Origin: Rhodococcus sp. Z13
Lineage (GTDB): Bacteria; Actinomycetota; Actinomycetes; Mycobacteriales; Mycobacteriaceae
Length of the DNA: 64,000 nucleotides
Reading direction: 5' to 3'
NCBI RefSeq assembly: GCF_025837095.1
Contig: NZ_CP107551.1
Coordinates: 620,001 to 684,000, forward strand
The notes beneath the pieces are model-generated. The model was given only the letters and a program-made list of their open reading frames with translations. It ran no database searches and was not told the origin of the DNA. The stretch's first letter is position 1. Each line of letters starts with the position of its first letter. Below, in pieces: positions 24,431 through 34,147 of the stretch. A program made the position numbers and the translations under genes.

Positions 24431-25402
24431 ATGACAGCAGTCGAAACCGTTCGTGGCCCCGTCGATTCGAGTCGTCTCGGCACCGTCCTCATGCACGAGC
24501 ACGTCTTCGTGCTGGGGGAGGAGATCCGCACCAACTTCCCCGACCACCCGAGCCCCTGGGACGAGGACGAACGCGTCGACGACGCGGTGGCGAAGCTGAA
24601 GGCGTTGTCGGAGCGCGGTATCGACACCATCGTCGACCCGACCGTCGTCGGTCTGGGCCGTTACATCCCGCGTATCCAGCGGGTCGCCGAACGCACCGAC
24701 ATCACCATCGTCGTCGCGACCGGCCTGTACACCTACAACGACCTGCCGTTCCAGTTCCACAACGTCGGACCCGGCCTGCTCGTCGACGGCCCGGAACCGC
24801 TCACCGAGCTCTTCGTGAAGGACATCCGTGAGGGCATCGCCGGTACGGGAGTCAAGGCGGGAATGCTCAAGTGCGCCATCGAACTTCCCGGGTTGACGCC
24901 GGGCGTCGAGCGGGTGATGCGCGCGGTGGGGCAGGCGCACGTGGAGACCGGGGTGCCGATCACCGTGCACACCAACCCCCACACCGGGTCGGGGGAGGTG
25001 GCGCAACGAGTCCTCGCCGAGGAGGGCGTGGACCTGCGGAAGGTGGTGATCGGGCACAGCGGCGACTCGACCGATCTCGACCACCTGTGCCGCATCGCCG
25101 ACGCCGGATCGATCCTCGGCATGGACCGGTTCGGGCTCGACCTGCTGCTGCCCTTCGAGCAGCGCGTCGATACCGTCGCGGCGCTGGCCGCCCGCGGCTA
25201 CGCCGACCGTATGGTGCTCTCCCACGATGCCGCGTGCTTCATCGACTGGTTCCCGCACGACGTCAAGGAAGCCGCCGTCCCCAACTGGAACTACAACCAC
25301 ATCAGCGACGACGTCCTGCCCGCCCTGCGCGAGAGGGGCGTGACCGACGAGCAGATCACCACGATGCTCGTCGACAACCCGCGCCGCCTCTTCGGAGGGT
25401 GA
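24431..25402 (+). CDS. Phosphotriesterase-family (PTE/lactonase) metallohydrolase
   Basis: A 323-residue amidohydrolase-fold enzyme. The metal ligands His22 and His24 are in LMHEHVF, a Lys that could be carboxylated lies in GVKAGMLKCA, and later ligands are in TVHTNPH, VIGHSGD and LSHDA. Enzymes of this family include lactonases and resiniferatoxin-binding-type hydrolases, and few actinobacterial members have known substrates. The ATG at 24431 is preferred; an in-frame GTG at 24422 is possible. No strong Shine-Dalgarno sequence is present. Confidence 0.88.
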   Translation: MTAVETVRGPVDSSRLGTVLMHEHVFVLGEEIRTNFPDHPSPWDEDERVDDAVAKLKALSERGIDTIVDPTVVGLGRYIPRIQRVAERTDITIVVATGLYTYNDLPFQFHNVGPGLLVDGPEPLTELFVKDIREGIAGTGVKAGMLKCAIELPGLTPGVERVMRAVGQAHVETGVPITVHTNPHTGSGEVAQRVLAEEGVDLRKVVIGHSGDSTDLDHLCRIADAGSILGMDRFGLDLLLPFEQRVDTVAALAARGYADRMVLSHDAACFIDWFPHDVKEAAVPNWNYNHISDDVLPALRERGVTDEQITTMLVDNPRRLFGG

Positions 25403-25410
25403 CGCCGCGG

Positions 25411-26160
25411 TCACGCGGCGTCGTGCAGCACGAGACCGAGGGCGCGGCGCAGCCCCGACCGGACGGTGCTCACCCCGTGGCGCACGGGCGCCCGTGACCA
25501 GCCGCGCGCCGAGGACACGGGCCGGTCGCGCGTGGTGAAGACCAGGGCGTGCCCCTGCTCGAGCAGCGTGACGGTGCCGCGCGACTGTGCCCGCGGGCGT
25601 TGTTCGACGAGGAGGAATTCTCCCCCGGTGTAGTCGGTTCCCGGCCGGTCGAGGCCGATCACGACCTGCAGCGGGAAGACCAGCTCACCGTAGAGGTCGC
25701 GGTGCAGGGCGTTCCAGTCGCCCGCGGTGTAGCGCAGCATCAGCGGGGTGGGTTCGGTCTGGCCGGCGCGACGGCACAGGTCGAGCCAGTCGTCGAAGTC
25801 GTCGGGCCAGGATGCCGGGTCACCGAGGCGGGCGGCCCACTCGCGGGCGGTGCCGAGCAGGTGCCGGTAGAAGGCCGCCCGCAGTCGTGCGACCGGTTCG
25901 GGGACCGGCCGGCCGAAGTAGCGGTAGACACCCTGCCCGTAACGGTGCCGGGTCATGTCGACGGTGGTGCGGAAACGCTGCTCGTCGTCCCACAGTGCGG
26001 CGAGGGCGGCGCACTCGTCCGCGCTCAGCAGTGGGCCGGACAGCGCGCACCCGGTGGCGTCGACCTCGGCGGTGAGCGCCGGCCAGGCGAGGGCGTCGAC
26101 GCGGGACGGCAGGGTGGTGGAGTACAGGGTGGTGGACTGCAGGCGGTCGGTGCTCGTCAC
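25411..26160 (-). CDS. 2-oxoglutarate/Fe(II)-dependent oxygenase
   Basis: A 249-residue cupin-fold oxygenase. The iron-binding HxD is His153/Asp155 in ALHRDLYGELVFPLQ, the distal His is about residue 228 in RHGVSTV, and a nearby Arg would bind 2-oxoglutarate. The N-terminal half is unlike AlkB or PHYH and resembles the prolyl-hydroxylase-type family found in actinobacteria. GTG 26160 follows GGAGGGG. The substrate is unknown; protein or amino acid hydroxylation is possible. It is followed by the convergent phosphotriesterase gene and lies near a MarR gene on the same strand. Confidence 0.8.
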   Translation of the reverse strand: MTSTDRLQSTTLYSTTLPSRVDALAWPALTAEVDATGCALSGPLLSADECAALAALWDDEQRFRTTVDMTRHRYGQGVYRYFGRPVPEPVARLRAAFYRHLLGTAREWAARLGDPASWPDDFDDWLDLCRRAGQTEPTPLMLRYTAGDWNALHRDLYGELVFPLQVVIGLDRPGTDYTGGEFLLVEQRPRAQSRGTVTLLEQGHALVFTTRDRPVSSARGWSRAPVRHGVSTVRSGLRRALGLVLHDAA

Positions 26161-26236
26161 GGGTGCCCCCTCCGGTTCGGTTCGTCGACGGGTAGACGTC
26201 GCGGCGCCCCGGAACGTGAGTATCCGCCCGGAGCGC

Positions 26237-26665
26237 TCAGTCCGGGAGGTCGTCGACGAGTTTGTGGAGCAGCCGGGACAGCTCGGCGCGTTCACCGGCA
26301 TCGAGGCGGGTGAACACGGCGTCGGCGGCGGCGTCCCGCGCGGAGGCGAGTTCGGTGCGCAGGCGGCGTCCCTCGTCGGTGAGCCGGACGCAGACCGCGC
26401 GGCGGTCGGCCGGGTCGGGGAGCCGCTCGGTGAGGCCGCGGGCCTCGAGCCGGTCCACCACCTCGGTCGCCGAGCGGGGGGCGATGTGCAGGTCCCGGGC
26501 GACGACGCCGAGGCGGATCGGTTCGTCGGCGCGTCCGATCACGTCGAGGGCGCGGTGCTCGTGGGGTGACATCTCCCACGGCTGCAGGATGTCGTGCCAG
26601 CGTCGCCGCAGCGTGCGGGTGGTGAGGAGGAGGAGATCGCGCAACTCGGCGGGGGAATCCGACAT
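26237..26665 (-). CDS. MarR family regulator
   Basis: A 142-residue winged-helix regulator starting MSDSPAELRDLLLLTTRTLRRRW. The DNA-binding part is IRLGVVARDLHIAPRSATEVVDRLEARGLTERLPDPADRRAVCVRLTDEG, with the usual basic wing. It is divergent from an ABC exporter and probably represses it. The short space between them contains TTGACG (26685-26690) and a CTCA-A-TGAG palindrome (26698-26706). Confidence 0.9.
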   Translation of the reverse strand: MSDSPAELRDLLLLTTRTLRRRWHDILQPWEMSPHEHRALDVIGRADEPIRLGVVARDLHIAPRSATEVVDRLEARGLTERLPDPADRRAVCVRLTDEGRRLRTELASARDAAADAVFTRLDAGERAELSRLLHKLVDDLPD

Positions 26666-26753
26666 GTCCCGGACTGTACCTCACTTGACGTCTACCACTC
26701 AATGAGGCAACCTCAACAAGTACGAATCACGACCACGAATCGAGGTGGCGCAC

Positions 26754-28628
26754 ATGATGCAGCCCCCACCCGGAACCGGCGGCCGACCCGGCCGCACCGG
26801 AAAGATCGACAAGCAGGACCTCGAACAGCTCCGCGAATCCCCCGTGAGCCTGCGCCGCATCGGCGGCCTGTTCACCCCCTTCCGCGGGCGCCTCGCGCTC
26901 GTCGTCGCACTGATCGTCGCCTCGTCGGTGATCTCCCTCGCGACACCCTTCCTCGTCCGCACCGTCATCGACGACGCCATCCCGCACCAGAACGTGCAGC
27001 TGCTGCTGTGGGCGGTCGGCGGCATGCTCACCGTCACCGTCACCGGATCGCTGCTGTCGGTGGTGCAGACCTGGATCTCCACGTCCGTCGGCCAGCAGGT
27101 CATGCACGACCTGCGCACCCGCGTCTTCGCCCACCTCCAGCGCCAGTCGCTGGACTTCTTCACCCGCACCCGCGGCGGCGAGATCCAGTCGCGCCTGACC
27201 AACGACATCGGCGGCATGCAGTCCGTCGTCACCAACACCGCGACCTCGCTCGCCGCCAATCTCACCACCGTCGTCGGCACCGCCGTCGCCATGGTCGTCC
27301 TCAGCTGGCGCCTGGCCCTGCTGTCCCTGATCGTGCTGCCGCCCGCCATCTGGCTCACCAGACGGGTCGCGCAGATGCGACGCGCCGTCACGGCCCGCCA
27401 GCAACGCCGCCTCGCCGACCTGCAGACCCAGATCGACGAGGGCCTGTCGGTCAACGGCGTGATGCTGGTCAAGACCCTCGGTACCGGGCCCGCCCTGTCG
27501 GAGAAGTTCGCGCGGACCTCCGCCGAACTCGCCGATCTCGAGGTGCACGCCCAGCTGTCCGGCCGCTGGCGCATGGCCACGATGAACATCGTCTTCGCGG
27601 CGATCCCCGCCGTCCTCTACCTCGTCGCCGGTCTGCCGGCCACCTCCGGCGGCATGACCATCGGCACCCTGGTCGCCTTCACAGGTCTGCAGGGCACCCT
27701 CTTCCGGCCCCTCATGGGCCTGCTCGACGTCGGCGTGTCCGTCACCAGCTCACTGGCACTGTTCAGCCGCATCTTCGAATACCTCGACCTGCCCGTCGAC
27801 ATCGACGACCCGCGCGAGCCCGTGCCGGTCGCCCCCGTGAACGTCGCCGGACGGGTGCGCTTCGAGGACGTCAGCTTCCGCTACGCCGGTGCCCACCGCG
27901 ACGCCCTCTCGGGGATCGACCTCGACGTGCCCGCCGGTTCCCACCTCGCCCTCGTGGGCGAAACGGGATCGGGCAAGACCACATTGGGGTCCATGGTGGC
28001 GCGCCTGTACGACCCCACCGCCGGTCGTGTGACCGTCGACGGGATCGACCTGCGCGACATGCGGCTCACCGACCTGGCCTCCCTCGTCGGCGTGGTCTCC
28101 CAGGAGACCTACCTGCTGCACGCCACCGTCCGCGAGAACCTGCGCTACGCCGAGCCCGAGGCCACCGACGCCGAGATCGAGGCCGCGGCCCGGGCCGCCC
28201 GCATCCACGACCTGATCGTCTCGCTGCCCGACGGCTACGACACCGTCGTCGGTGCCCGTGGGCACCGCTTCTCCGGCGGCGAGAAACAGCGCATCGCGAT
28301 CGCCCGCACCCTGCTGCGCGACCCACGGATCCTCGTGCTCGACGAAGCCACCAGCGCCCTCGACAACGACACCGAACGCGCCGTCCAGCAGGCCCTCGAC
28401 GCGGCCCGCGCCGGCCGCACGACGATCACCATCGCGCACCGCCTGTCCACGGTGCGCGACGCCGACGAGATCGTGGTGCTCGACCGCGGCCGCATCGTCG
28501 AACACGGCACGCACGACGCGCTCGTGGCGCGCGGCGGCCGCTACGCCACCCTCGTCGGCCGGGCCGAGCGGGAACGGATCAGTTCTTCAGGGTCGCTGCG
28601 AGAGCGCGTCGGAGCTCGTTCCGGCTGA
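26754..28628 (+). CDS. ABC exporter, fused permease and ATPase
   Basis: A half-transporter of about 624 residues with six membrane helices (about residues 50-330) and a C-terminal nucleotide-binding domain. The ATPase motifs are GETGSGKTT (Walker A), [13 protein letters not shown] (signature), [12 protein letters not shown] (Walker B) and AHRLSTV (H-loop). It should act as a homodimer, exporting a drug, lipid or peptide. ATG 26754 is preceded by GAGGTGG, and GTG 26745 is an alternative. The last 50 bases overlap the end of the convergent aryl-AMP ligase gene. The divergent MarR gene is the likely regulator. Confidence 0.92.
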   Translation: MMQPPPGTGGRPGRTGKIDKQDLEQLRESPVSLRRIGGLFTPFRGRLALVVALIVASSVISLATPFLVRTVIDDAIPHQNVQLLLWAVGGMLTVTVTGSLLSVVQTWISTSVGQQVMHDLRTRVFAHLQRQSLDFFTRTRGGEIQSRLTNDIGGMQSVVTNTATSLAANLTTVVGTAVAMVVLSWRLALLSLIVLPPAIWLTRRVAQMRRAVTARQQRRLADLQTQIDEGLSVNGVMLVKTLGTGPALSEKFARTSAELADLEVHAQLSGRWRMATMNIVFAAIPAVLYLVAGLPATSGGMTIGTLVAFTGLQGTLFRPLMGLLDVGVSVTSSLALFSRIFEYLDLPVDIDDPREPVPVAPVNVAGRVRFEDVSFRYAGAHRDALSGIDLDVPAGSHLALVGETGSGKTTLGSMVARLYDPTAGRVTVDGIDLRDMRLTDLASLVGVVSQETYLLHATVRENLRYAEPEATDAEIEAAARAARIHDLIVSLPDGYDTVVGARGHRFSGGEKQRIAIARTLLRDPRILVLDEATSALDNDTERAVQQALDAARAGRTTITIAHRLSTVRDADEIVVLDRGRIVEHGTHDALVARGGRYATLVGRAERERISSSGSLRERVGARSG

Positions 28629-30228
28629 TCTTGCCGACGCCCGTCACCGGGAAGGCATCCACGAACTGCAGCTTGTCCGGGATCTTGTACTCGGCCAGAC
28701 CGCGCTCACGCAGGAACATCTTGAGCGCGAGCGCCTTCGGGGCCTCGCCCTCGGTGACGACGAACGCGCAGGTCCGCTCGCCCAGGTACTGGTCGGGCAT
28801 GGACACCACGGCCGCGTCGAGCACCGCCGGATGCGCGACGAGGTGGTTCTCGACCTCCTCGGCCGCGATCTTCTCCCCGCCCCGGTTGATCTGGTCCTTG
28901 GCCCGGCCCTCGACGACGATGTAGCCCTGCTCGGTGAGCCGCACGATGTCGCCGGTGCGGTAGAAACCGTCGGGGGTGAAGGCAGTGGCGTTGTGCTCGG
29001 GGGCGTTGTAGTAGCCGCGGATCGTGTAGGGGCCGCGGGTGAGCAGATGCCCGGGCGTACCGTCCGGGACCGGTTCGTCGTTGTCGTCGACGATGCGGAT
29101 CTCGTCGTCCGGGCTGATGGGACGGCCCTGGGTGTGGACGAGGATCTCCTCGTCGTCGTCGAGGCGGGTGTAGTTGACCAGCCCCTCCGCCATGCCGAAG
29201 ACCTGCTGCACCGTGCACCCGAGTTCGGGACCGACCCGCTTGGCGGCCTCCGCCGGGAACTTCGCGCCCCCGACCTGCAGCACCCGGAGCGACGAGAGGT
29301 CCCGGTCGCTGCGGGCCCGCGCCGCCAGCCATGCCATCGCGAGCGGCGGCACCAGCGACGCCATCGTCACCCGCTCGCGCTCGATCAGCGCGAAGGCGGT
29401 GTCGGGGCTCGGATCCGGGGCGAGGACGACCGTGCCGCCGGCGTGCAGCACGCCGAGGATGCCCGGCGAGCTCATCGGGAAGTTGTGGGCGGCCGGCAGC
29501 GCGACCAGCATGCGGGTGTCCTCGTCCACCCCGCAGATCACCGCGGACTCGCGCACGGAGTACAGATAGTCGGCGTGGGTGCGGGGGATGAGCTTCGACG
29601 TGCCGGTGGTTCCACCCGACAACTGCAGGAACGCAACGCTTTCGGCGTCGTCCTCCGCGATCGGCGCCGGATCCCGCTCGCGCAGCGAATCGAGTGCCGT
29701 GAACTCCTCGGCCTCGCCGGCGACGACGATCGTCGGCGGGTTCTCCATCTCGGCGGTGACCTGACGGGCGAGTGTGCGGTAGTCGAATCCGCCGAACTCC
29801 GCGGCGATCACGTACGCCGCGGCGTCGCTGAACCGGCAGAAGTAGCCGATCTCCGAGGCGCGGTGGGCAGGCAGGGAGAAGACCGGCAGCGCCCCGAGCC
29901 GGAACACCGCGAACAGCACCTCGGTGTACTCGACGATGTTGGGCAGCTGTAGGACCACGCGATCGCCCTGCGCGACACCGATTTCCGCGAGACCGGCGGC
30001 GATCCGCGCCGAGGCATCGTCGAGCTCCCGATAGGTCAGGCGCCGCTCGGTTCCCGACGCGTCGCGGCCGACGACGGCGGTGCGATCGGCGAACCGGGCG
30101 GCCCGCGCGGGCAGGAACTGCCCGAACGTCTCGCTCGTCCAGTAGCCGGCCGCGCGGTACCGCTCGGCGAGGTCCTCGGGGTAGCGGGCGGTCTCGACGA
30201 GCGAGGTGCGCCCGGAACCGGTTGTCAC
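28579..30228 (-). CDS. entE: 2,3-dihydroxybenzoate-AMP ligase
   Basis: A 549-residue ANL-superfamily adenylating enzyme, the usual length for EntE/DhbE. It has [16 protein letters not shown] (P-loop), the aryl-acid pocket segment [62 protein letters not shown], and the catalytic Lys in [10 protein letters not shown]. It activates 2,3-dihydroxybenzoate and loads it on an aryl carrier protein for siderophore assembly. The start is GTG 30228. It is last in the entC-entA-entE unit, which reads away from an IdeR box. Confidence 0.93.
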   Translation of the reverse strand: MTTGSGRTSLVETARYPEDLAERYRAAGYWTSETFGQFLPARAARFADRTAVVGRDASGTERRLTYRELDDASARIAAGLAEIGVAQGDRVVLQLPNIVEYTEVLFAVFRLGALPVFSLPAHRASEIGYFCRFSDAAAYVIAAEFGGFDYRTLARQVTAEMENPPTIVVAGEAEEFTALDSLRERDPAPIAEDDAESVAFLQLSGGTTGTSKLIPRTHADYLYSVRESAVICGVDEDTRMLVALPAAHNFPMSSPGILGVLHAGGTVVLAPDPSPDTAFALIERERVTMASLVPPLAMAWLAARARSDRDLSSLRVLQVGGAKFPAEAAKRVGPELGCTVQQVFGMAEGLVNYTRLDDDEEILVHTQGRPISPDDEIRIVDDNDEPVPDGTPGHLLTRGPYTIRGYYNAPEHNATAFTPDGFYRTGDIVRLTEQGYIVVEGRAKDQINRGGEKIAAEEVENHLVAHPAVLDAAVVSMPDQYLGERTCAFVVTEGEAPKALALKMFLRERGLAEYKIPDKLQFVDAFPVTGVGKISRNELRRALAATLKN

Positions 30229-30268
30229 GGAAGCGGATCCTTTCGGGTGGGGGACGGTGTCGGTGAGG

Positions 30269-31054
30269 TCAGGCCCGCAGGGTGGCGCCGCCGTCGACGT
30301 AGAGCGCCTGCATGGTGATGTGCCGCGCACGGTCGGACAGCAGGAACTCGATCGTCTCGGCGATGTCGGTGGGCTCGGCGATGCGGCCGAGCGGGATCCC
30401 GACCTTGAACTGCGAGAGGTCGCCCTCGATGGCACTGCGTGCACCGGCGTCGTCGTTCGGGTCCTCCCACAGCGACCGCTGCATCGCGGTGTCGGTGGAA
30501 CCCGGGGCGACGATGTTGGCGCGGATGCCGTACTGCGCCAGTTCGAGTCCGAGCACCCGCACGATCATCGTGGCGGCGGCCTTCGACGATCCGTAGGCGC
30601 CCATGCCCATGCGGGGGACACCCGCGGAGTTCGAACCGACGACGACGATCGAACCCGAACGGCGTTCGCGCATCGCCCGTCCCACCGGGCGCAGCACGGA
30701 CAGCAGCCCGGTGACGTTCACGTCGTACATGTACCGCCAGTCCTCGGGATCCGAGTCGAGCACCGAACCGGTGGTGAACACCCCGGCGACGTGCGCGAGG
30801 TGCTCGATCGGCCCGTGCTCGGCCTCGATGCTGCGGACGACGTACTCGACGGCGTCGTGGTCGCGGATGTCGACCGGATGGACGGGGGTGGGGGTGCCGA
30901 GCATCGATGCGGTCTTGTGCAGCCCGTCGGCGTCGCGGTCGACCAGGACGACGCGGTGCCCGGCATCGGTGAGGGTGCGGGCGGTGGCCCGGCCGATCCC
31001 CTGTGCGGCCCCCACGACGAGGGTGACGGGGGTGACGTGCGTGGTCTCGGTCAT
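30269..31054 (-). CDS. entA: 2,3-dihydro-2,3-dihydroxybenzoate dehydrogenase
   Basis: A 261-residue SDR of the EntA/DhbA type. It shows [16 protein letters not shown], the acidic VDRD after strand 2 (NAD-dependent), [48 protein letters not shown] with the catalytic Ser, Tyr and Lys, and DGGATLRA at the end. It oxidises 2,3-dihydro-DHB to 2,3-dihydroxybenzoate. ATG 31054 overlaps the stop of the isochorismate synthase gene (ATGA), so the two are translationally coupled. Confidence 0.93.
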   Translation of the reverse strand: MTETTHVTPVTLVVGAAQGIGRATARTLTDAGHRVVLVDRDADGLHKTASMLGTPTPVHPVDIRDHDAVEYVVRSIEAEHGPIEHLAHVAGVFTTGSVLDSDPEDWRYMYDVNVTGLLSVLRPVGRAMRERRSGSIVVVGSNSAGVPRMGMGAYGSSKAAATMIVRVLGLELAQYGIRANIVAPGSTDTAMQRSLWEDPNDDAGARSAIEGDLSQFKVGIPLGRIAEPTDIAETIEFLLSDRARHITMQALYVDGGATLRA

Positions 31055-32190
31055 GAGTGGACTCCCAGGGCTTCGAGGACGGTGCCGAACTTGACGGTGG
31101 TCTCCGCGAGTTCGTCGGCGGGATCGGACGCCGCGACGATGCCGCCACCGGCGTAGGCGGTGAGGGTGACACCGTCCGGTTCGAGGACGGCACAGCGGAT
31201 CGTCACCATCCACTCGCCGTCGCCGTCGGCGTCGCACCAGCCGAGGGCACCGGCGTAGAAACCGCGGTCGCCCTCGAGGTCGAGGATGAGATCACGGGCG
31301 GCGGCGGTGGGTGTGCCGCAGATCGCGGGGGTGGGATGCACCGCGAGCGCGAGGTCGAGGGCCGTCGTGCCCGGATCCCGCAGCCGGCCCGCGACGGGGG
31401 TGCCGAGATGCCAGAGCTGGCGGGTGCTCGTCAGCGACGGCCGGTCGGGGATCTCCAGGTCGGTGCACAGCGGTTCGAGGGCGGCGCGCAGCGCGTCGAC
31501 CACGTGGGCGTGCTCGGCGAGGTTCTTCGCCGAGGCGGCGAGTCGTTCGCCGGTGGCGCGGTCGACCTCGGGATCGGGGTGCCGCGGCGCGGAGCCGGCG
31601 AGGGGGTGCGCGGTGACGCGGTCGCCCTGGCGGCGGACGAGGACCTCGGGGCTCGATCCCACGAGATGCCGTCCTGCCCAGACGTCACCGGCCGGAGTGA
31701 GGTCGACGGCGAAGCCGTTGCCGAGAGGGTCGTTCCGGGTGAGGGCAGCGAGCAGGTCGTCCGCGCCCACCGGGCGTTCGGCATCCAGGACGAGGGCGCG
31801 GGCCAGCACCACCTTGAGCAGGTCCGAGTCGTCGCTGCGCAGCAGGCGCAGGGCCGTGGCGACGCGGTCCACGTGCTCGGCCTCGGAGGGTAGCGCGGTC
31901 GAGATCCGGATCGGCGGCAGCGAGGGACGCGGGGTCTCCAGGGGGGCGGGGGAGTGCCGCAGGGCATGCGGTGCGGTGAGCGCAGCGGGGTGGCCGGGAG
32001 CGAACGGCAGCGCCCCGGTCAGAGCCGTGACGCGGCCGGAGCGGAGGGCGTCCGCGGCTGCGGACGCGGAGTCGAACCGCTGGTCGATCCCCTCGGCGGC
32101 GACGGTGCCGTGCGGGCGCGACAGGACGAACGGCCGGGCGACGGACCGTTCGGCCCGGTCGCCTGCGGGGGCGACGACCGGTACTCGCAT
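31051..32190 (-). CDS. entC: Isochorismate synthase
   Basis: A 379-residue chorismate-binding enzyme of the EntC/DhbC type. Core motifs include LLKVVLARALVLD, GSSPEVLVRRQGDRVTAHPLAGSAPR, the catalytic SAKNLAEHAHVVDAL, HLGTPVAGRL, LHPTPAICGTP-like AVHPTPAICGTP, and a C-terminal FYAGALGWCDADGDGEWMVTIR. It converts chorismate to isochorismate. GGAAGG precedes ATG 32190. It is the first gene of the operon and is divergent from the carrier protein gene, with an IdeR box in the gap. Confidence 0.93.
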   Translation of the reverse strand: MRVPVVAPAGDRAERSVARPFVLSRPHGTVAAEGIDQRFDSASAAADALRSGRVTALTGALPFAPGHPAALTAPHALRHSPAPLETPRPSLPPIRISTALPSEAEHVDRVATALRLLRSDDSDLLKVVLARALVLDAERPVGADDLLAALTRNDPLGNGFAVDLTPAGDVWAGRHLVGSSPEVLVRRQGDRVTAHPLAGSAPRHPDPEVDRATGERLAASAKNLAEHAHVVDALRAALEPLCTDLEIPDRPSLTSTRQLWHLGTPVAGRLRDPGTTALDLALAVHPTPAICGTPTAAARDLILDLEGDRGFYAGALGWCDADGDGEWMVTIRCAVLEPDGVTLTAYAGGGIVAASDPADELAETTVKFGTVLEALGVHS

Positions 32191-32259
32191 ACTCGTACCT
32201 TCCGGTTGTGGCGGCCTGCTGGACGACCGAGCCGCGGGGCACACGATCTCAGCAACATA

Positions 32260-32278
32260 TACGGTTAGGCTTACCTAT
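32260..32278. promoter_or_regulatory. IdeR/DtxR iron box
   Basis: The 19-base site reads TACGGTTAGGCTTACCTAT and contains GGTTAGGCTTACCTA. It agrees with the mycobacterial/rhodococcal IdeR consensus TTAGGTTAGGCTAACCTAA at 15 of 19 positions. It lies 70 bases before entC and 93 bases before the carrier protein gene, which are divergent, so it can control both by iron-loaded IdeR. Confidence 0.85.
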
Positions 32279-32370
32279 AGTACTGTGCCTCGTCCTGTCG
32301 TCGGGTACCGGCGGTCGCGGCGAACGGGCAGGTGCGAGTGAGCACGGTTGCAACAGAAGGAGTTACGTAC

Positions 32371-32592
32371 ATGCTGACGAGGGAGACCATTCTCGCCGAC
32401 ATCGCCCGGATCCTCGCCGTCGAACCCGACGAGCTCGATCCGGCCGCGAGCCTTGTCGACCAGGGACTCGACTCGGTGCGCCTCATGGCGCTCGTCGAGC
32501 AGTGGCGCAGCGCCGGTGTGGACGTCGACTTCGTCGACCTCGCCTCCTCCGCCGACCTCGAACAGTGGGTGGCCTTGCTCCAGGCACAGTGA
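32371..32592 (+). CDS. Stand-alone aryl carrier protein
   Basis: A 73-residue acyl/aryl carrier protein. The phosphopantetheine site is the Ser in DQGLDSVRLMALVE at about residue 35. It resembles the C-terminal ArCP domain of EntB/DhbB but lacks the isochorismatase domain. It should receive 2,3-dihydroxybenzoyl from the EntE-like ligase and pass it to a nonribosomal peptide synthetase encoded elsewhere. AGAAGGAG precedes ATG 32371. It is under the IdeR box and is followed by a terminator. Confidence 0.9.
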   Translation: MLTRETILADIARILAVEPDELDPAASLVDQGLDSVRLMALVEQWRSAGVDVDFVDLASSADLEQWVALLQAQ

Positions 32593-32595
32593 ACG

Positions 32596-32640
32596 GACGA
32601 CGGCGGGGCCGGAGGACGAACCCCCGGCCCCGCCGTCGTC
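32596..32640. terminator. Strong bidirectional terminator after the carrier protein gene
   Basis: Perfect 17-bp arms at 32596-32612 (GACGACGGCGGGGCCGG) and 32624-32640, with an 11-base loop. It lies between the convergent ends of the carrier protein gene and the small gene at 32650-33147, so it can end transcription from both sides. A T-containing tail (GTCGTGGTCGTGT) follows on the plus strand. Confidence 0.8.
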
Positions 32641-32649
32641 GTGGTCGTG

Positions 32650-33147
32650 TCAGCGCAGATCCGGACGCGTCCCCCGCGCCCAGGCGTCCACTGCCGAGTA
32701 GCCCTCGCTCACACCCTGCGTGTACGCGACGAGCGCGCCGTACAGGCGCGACCCCTCGGTCGCCAGCTCGATGGTGCCCACCCAGTCCGCGGTGCGGGCC
32801 ATCACGTGCGCCGAGATGTCCTGGTGGTCCCGTGTGGCGGAGGACACCGCCCGGAACGCCTCGTCCGCGACCCGGAAGGTCTCCGACACACCGCGCCAGT
32901 AGTACTCGGCATCCATGGCGGCACGCAGTGACTCGTAGTCCGTCGTGTCCTGCATCGCGGTCGCCTGCGCCAGCCGTCGGTGCGCGTCGTCGGCCGCCCC
33001 GAGAGGGGTGTACGTCACGTCTTCGATGGTTTCCTTTTCGCCGCTTGTCGTCCTCACCGCAGTGATGGTGCCCGATTGCCTCGCGGAACGAAACATCGAG
33101 GTCCGTAACGATTCGGCACCGGCAGCCCCGGCTGTCGTGTCCACCAC
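32650..33147 (-). CDS. Hypothetical protein
   Basis: A predicted 165-residue protein (148 residues if the ATG at 33096 is used). I recognise no family. It is Ala-rich and helical with Trp residues (DAEYYWRGVSETFRVADEAF, MARTADWVGTIELATEG). It has no signal peptide or membrane segment. A cluster of charged residues lies near the middle. It is divergent from purC and convergent with the carrier protein gene. Codon use looks coding, with high GC at third positions. Expression and function are unknown. Confidence 0.6.
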   Translation of the reverse strand: MVDTTAGAAGAESLRTSMFRSARQSGTITAVRTTSGEKETIEDVTYTPLGAADDAHRRLAQATAMQDTTDYESLRAAMDAEYYWRGVSETFRVADEAFRAVSSATRDHQDISAHVMARTADWVGTIELATEGSRLYGALVAYTQGVSEGYSAVDAWARGTRPDLR

Positions 33148-33241
33148 ACCGGACGGCTCCGCGGCGGGCTCCCGAGCCGGTCCGGGACCGCCGGGACCGC
33201 GATATCCGCCACGGGTTGCAGTGCCGGAACCCGATCCGCAC

Positions 33242-33247
33242 TAGGGT
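33242..33247 (+). promoter_or_regulatory. Probable -10 box of purC (leaderless transcript)
   Basis: TAGGGT at 33242-33247 ends 6 bases before the purC GTG at 33254. That spacing places the start of transcription at or next to the start codon. No Shine-Dalgarno sequence is present. A TTGCAG at 33216-33221 could be a -35, although the spacer of 20 bases is long. Confidence 0.5.
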
Positions 33248-33253
33248 GTCACC

Positions 33254-34141
33254 GTGCGTCCTTCACTCGAGTCCTACCAACACCTCGCCGGCGGCAAGGT
33301 GCGCGACCTGTACGTGATCGACGACGAGCACCTGCTGCTCGTCGCCAGCGACCGGATCTCGGCCTACGATCACGTGCTCGAGACGACGATCCCGGACAAG
33401 GGTCGCGTCCTCACTGCGATGAGCGTGTTCTTCTTCAACCTGCTCGACGCCACCAACAACCACCTCGCGGGCGAACCCGACGACGAACGCATCCCCGAGG
33501 AGGTCCTCGGCCGTGCCCTCGTGGTCAAGCGCCTCGAGATGGTGCCCGTCGAGTGCGTCGCGCGGGGCTTCCTCACCGGATCGGGTCTGCTCGACTACCA
33601 GGCCACCGGCACGGTCTGCGGTGTCGCGCTGCCCGAGGGCCTCGTCGAGGCCAGCAAGCTGCCCGAGCCGATCTTCACCCCGGCCACCAAGGCGGCGCTC
33701 GGCGACCACGACGAGAACATCTCGTTCGACGACGTCGTCGAGAAGGTCGGCCTGAACCTGGCCATGAAGCTGCGCCAGGACACCCTCGACATCTACGAGC
33801 GTGCGGCGATGTACGCCTCCGATCGCGGCATCCTCCTCGCCGATACCAAGTTCGAGTTCGGCCTCGACAAGGCCGGCAACCTGGTGCTCGCCGACGAGGT
33901 CCTCACCCCGGACTCGTCCCGCTACTGGGACGCGAACGAGTACGAGGAGGGCAAGGTGCAGCCCAGCTTCGACAAGCAGATCGTCCGCAACTGGCTCACC
34001 GGCCCCGAATCCGGCTGGGACCGGGCCTCCGACACCCCGCCCCCGCCGCTGCCGCAGCACGTCGTCGACAGAACGCGTGCCCGCTACATCGAGGCCTACG
34101 AACGCATCTCGGGACTGTCCTTCGACGATTGGATCGGCTGA
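33254..34141 (+). CDS. purC: SAICAR synthetase
   Basis: A 295-residue phosphoribosylaminoimidazole-succinocarboxamide synthase that joins CAIR and aspartate with ATP in purine synthesis. Family features are [42 protein letters not shown], the signature [19 protein letters not shown], and [14 protein letters not shown] 33254 is preceded by a -10-like hexamer rather than a ribosome-binding site. ptrB follows after 6 bases, the order seen in mycobacteria (purC-ptrB). Confidence 0.98.
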   Translation: MRPSLESYQHLAGGKVRDLYVIDDEHLLLVASDRISAYDHVLETTIPDKGRVLTAMSVFFFNLLDATNNHLAGEPDDERIPEEVLGRALVVKRLEMVPVECVARGFLTGSGLLDYQATGTVCGVALPEGLVEASKLPEPIFTPATKAALGDHDENISFDDVVEKVGLNLAMKLRQDTLDIYERAAMYASDRGILLADTKFEFGLDKAGNLVLADEVLTPDSSRYWDANEYEEGKVQPSFDKQIVRNWLTGPESGWDRASDTPPPPLPQHVVDRTRARYIEAYERISGLSFDDWIG

Positions 34142-34147
34142 CCGCAC

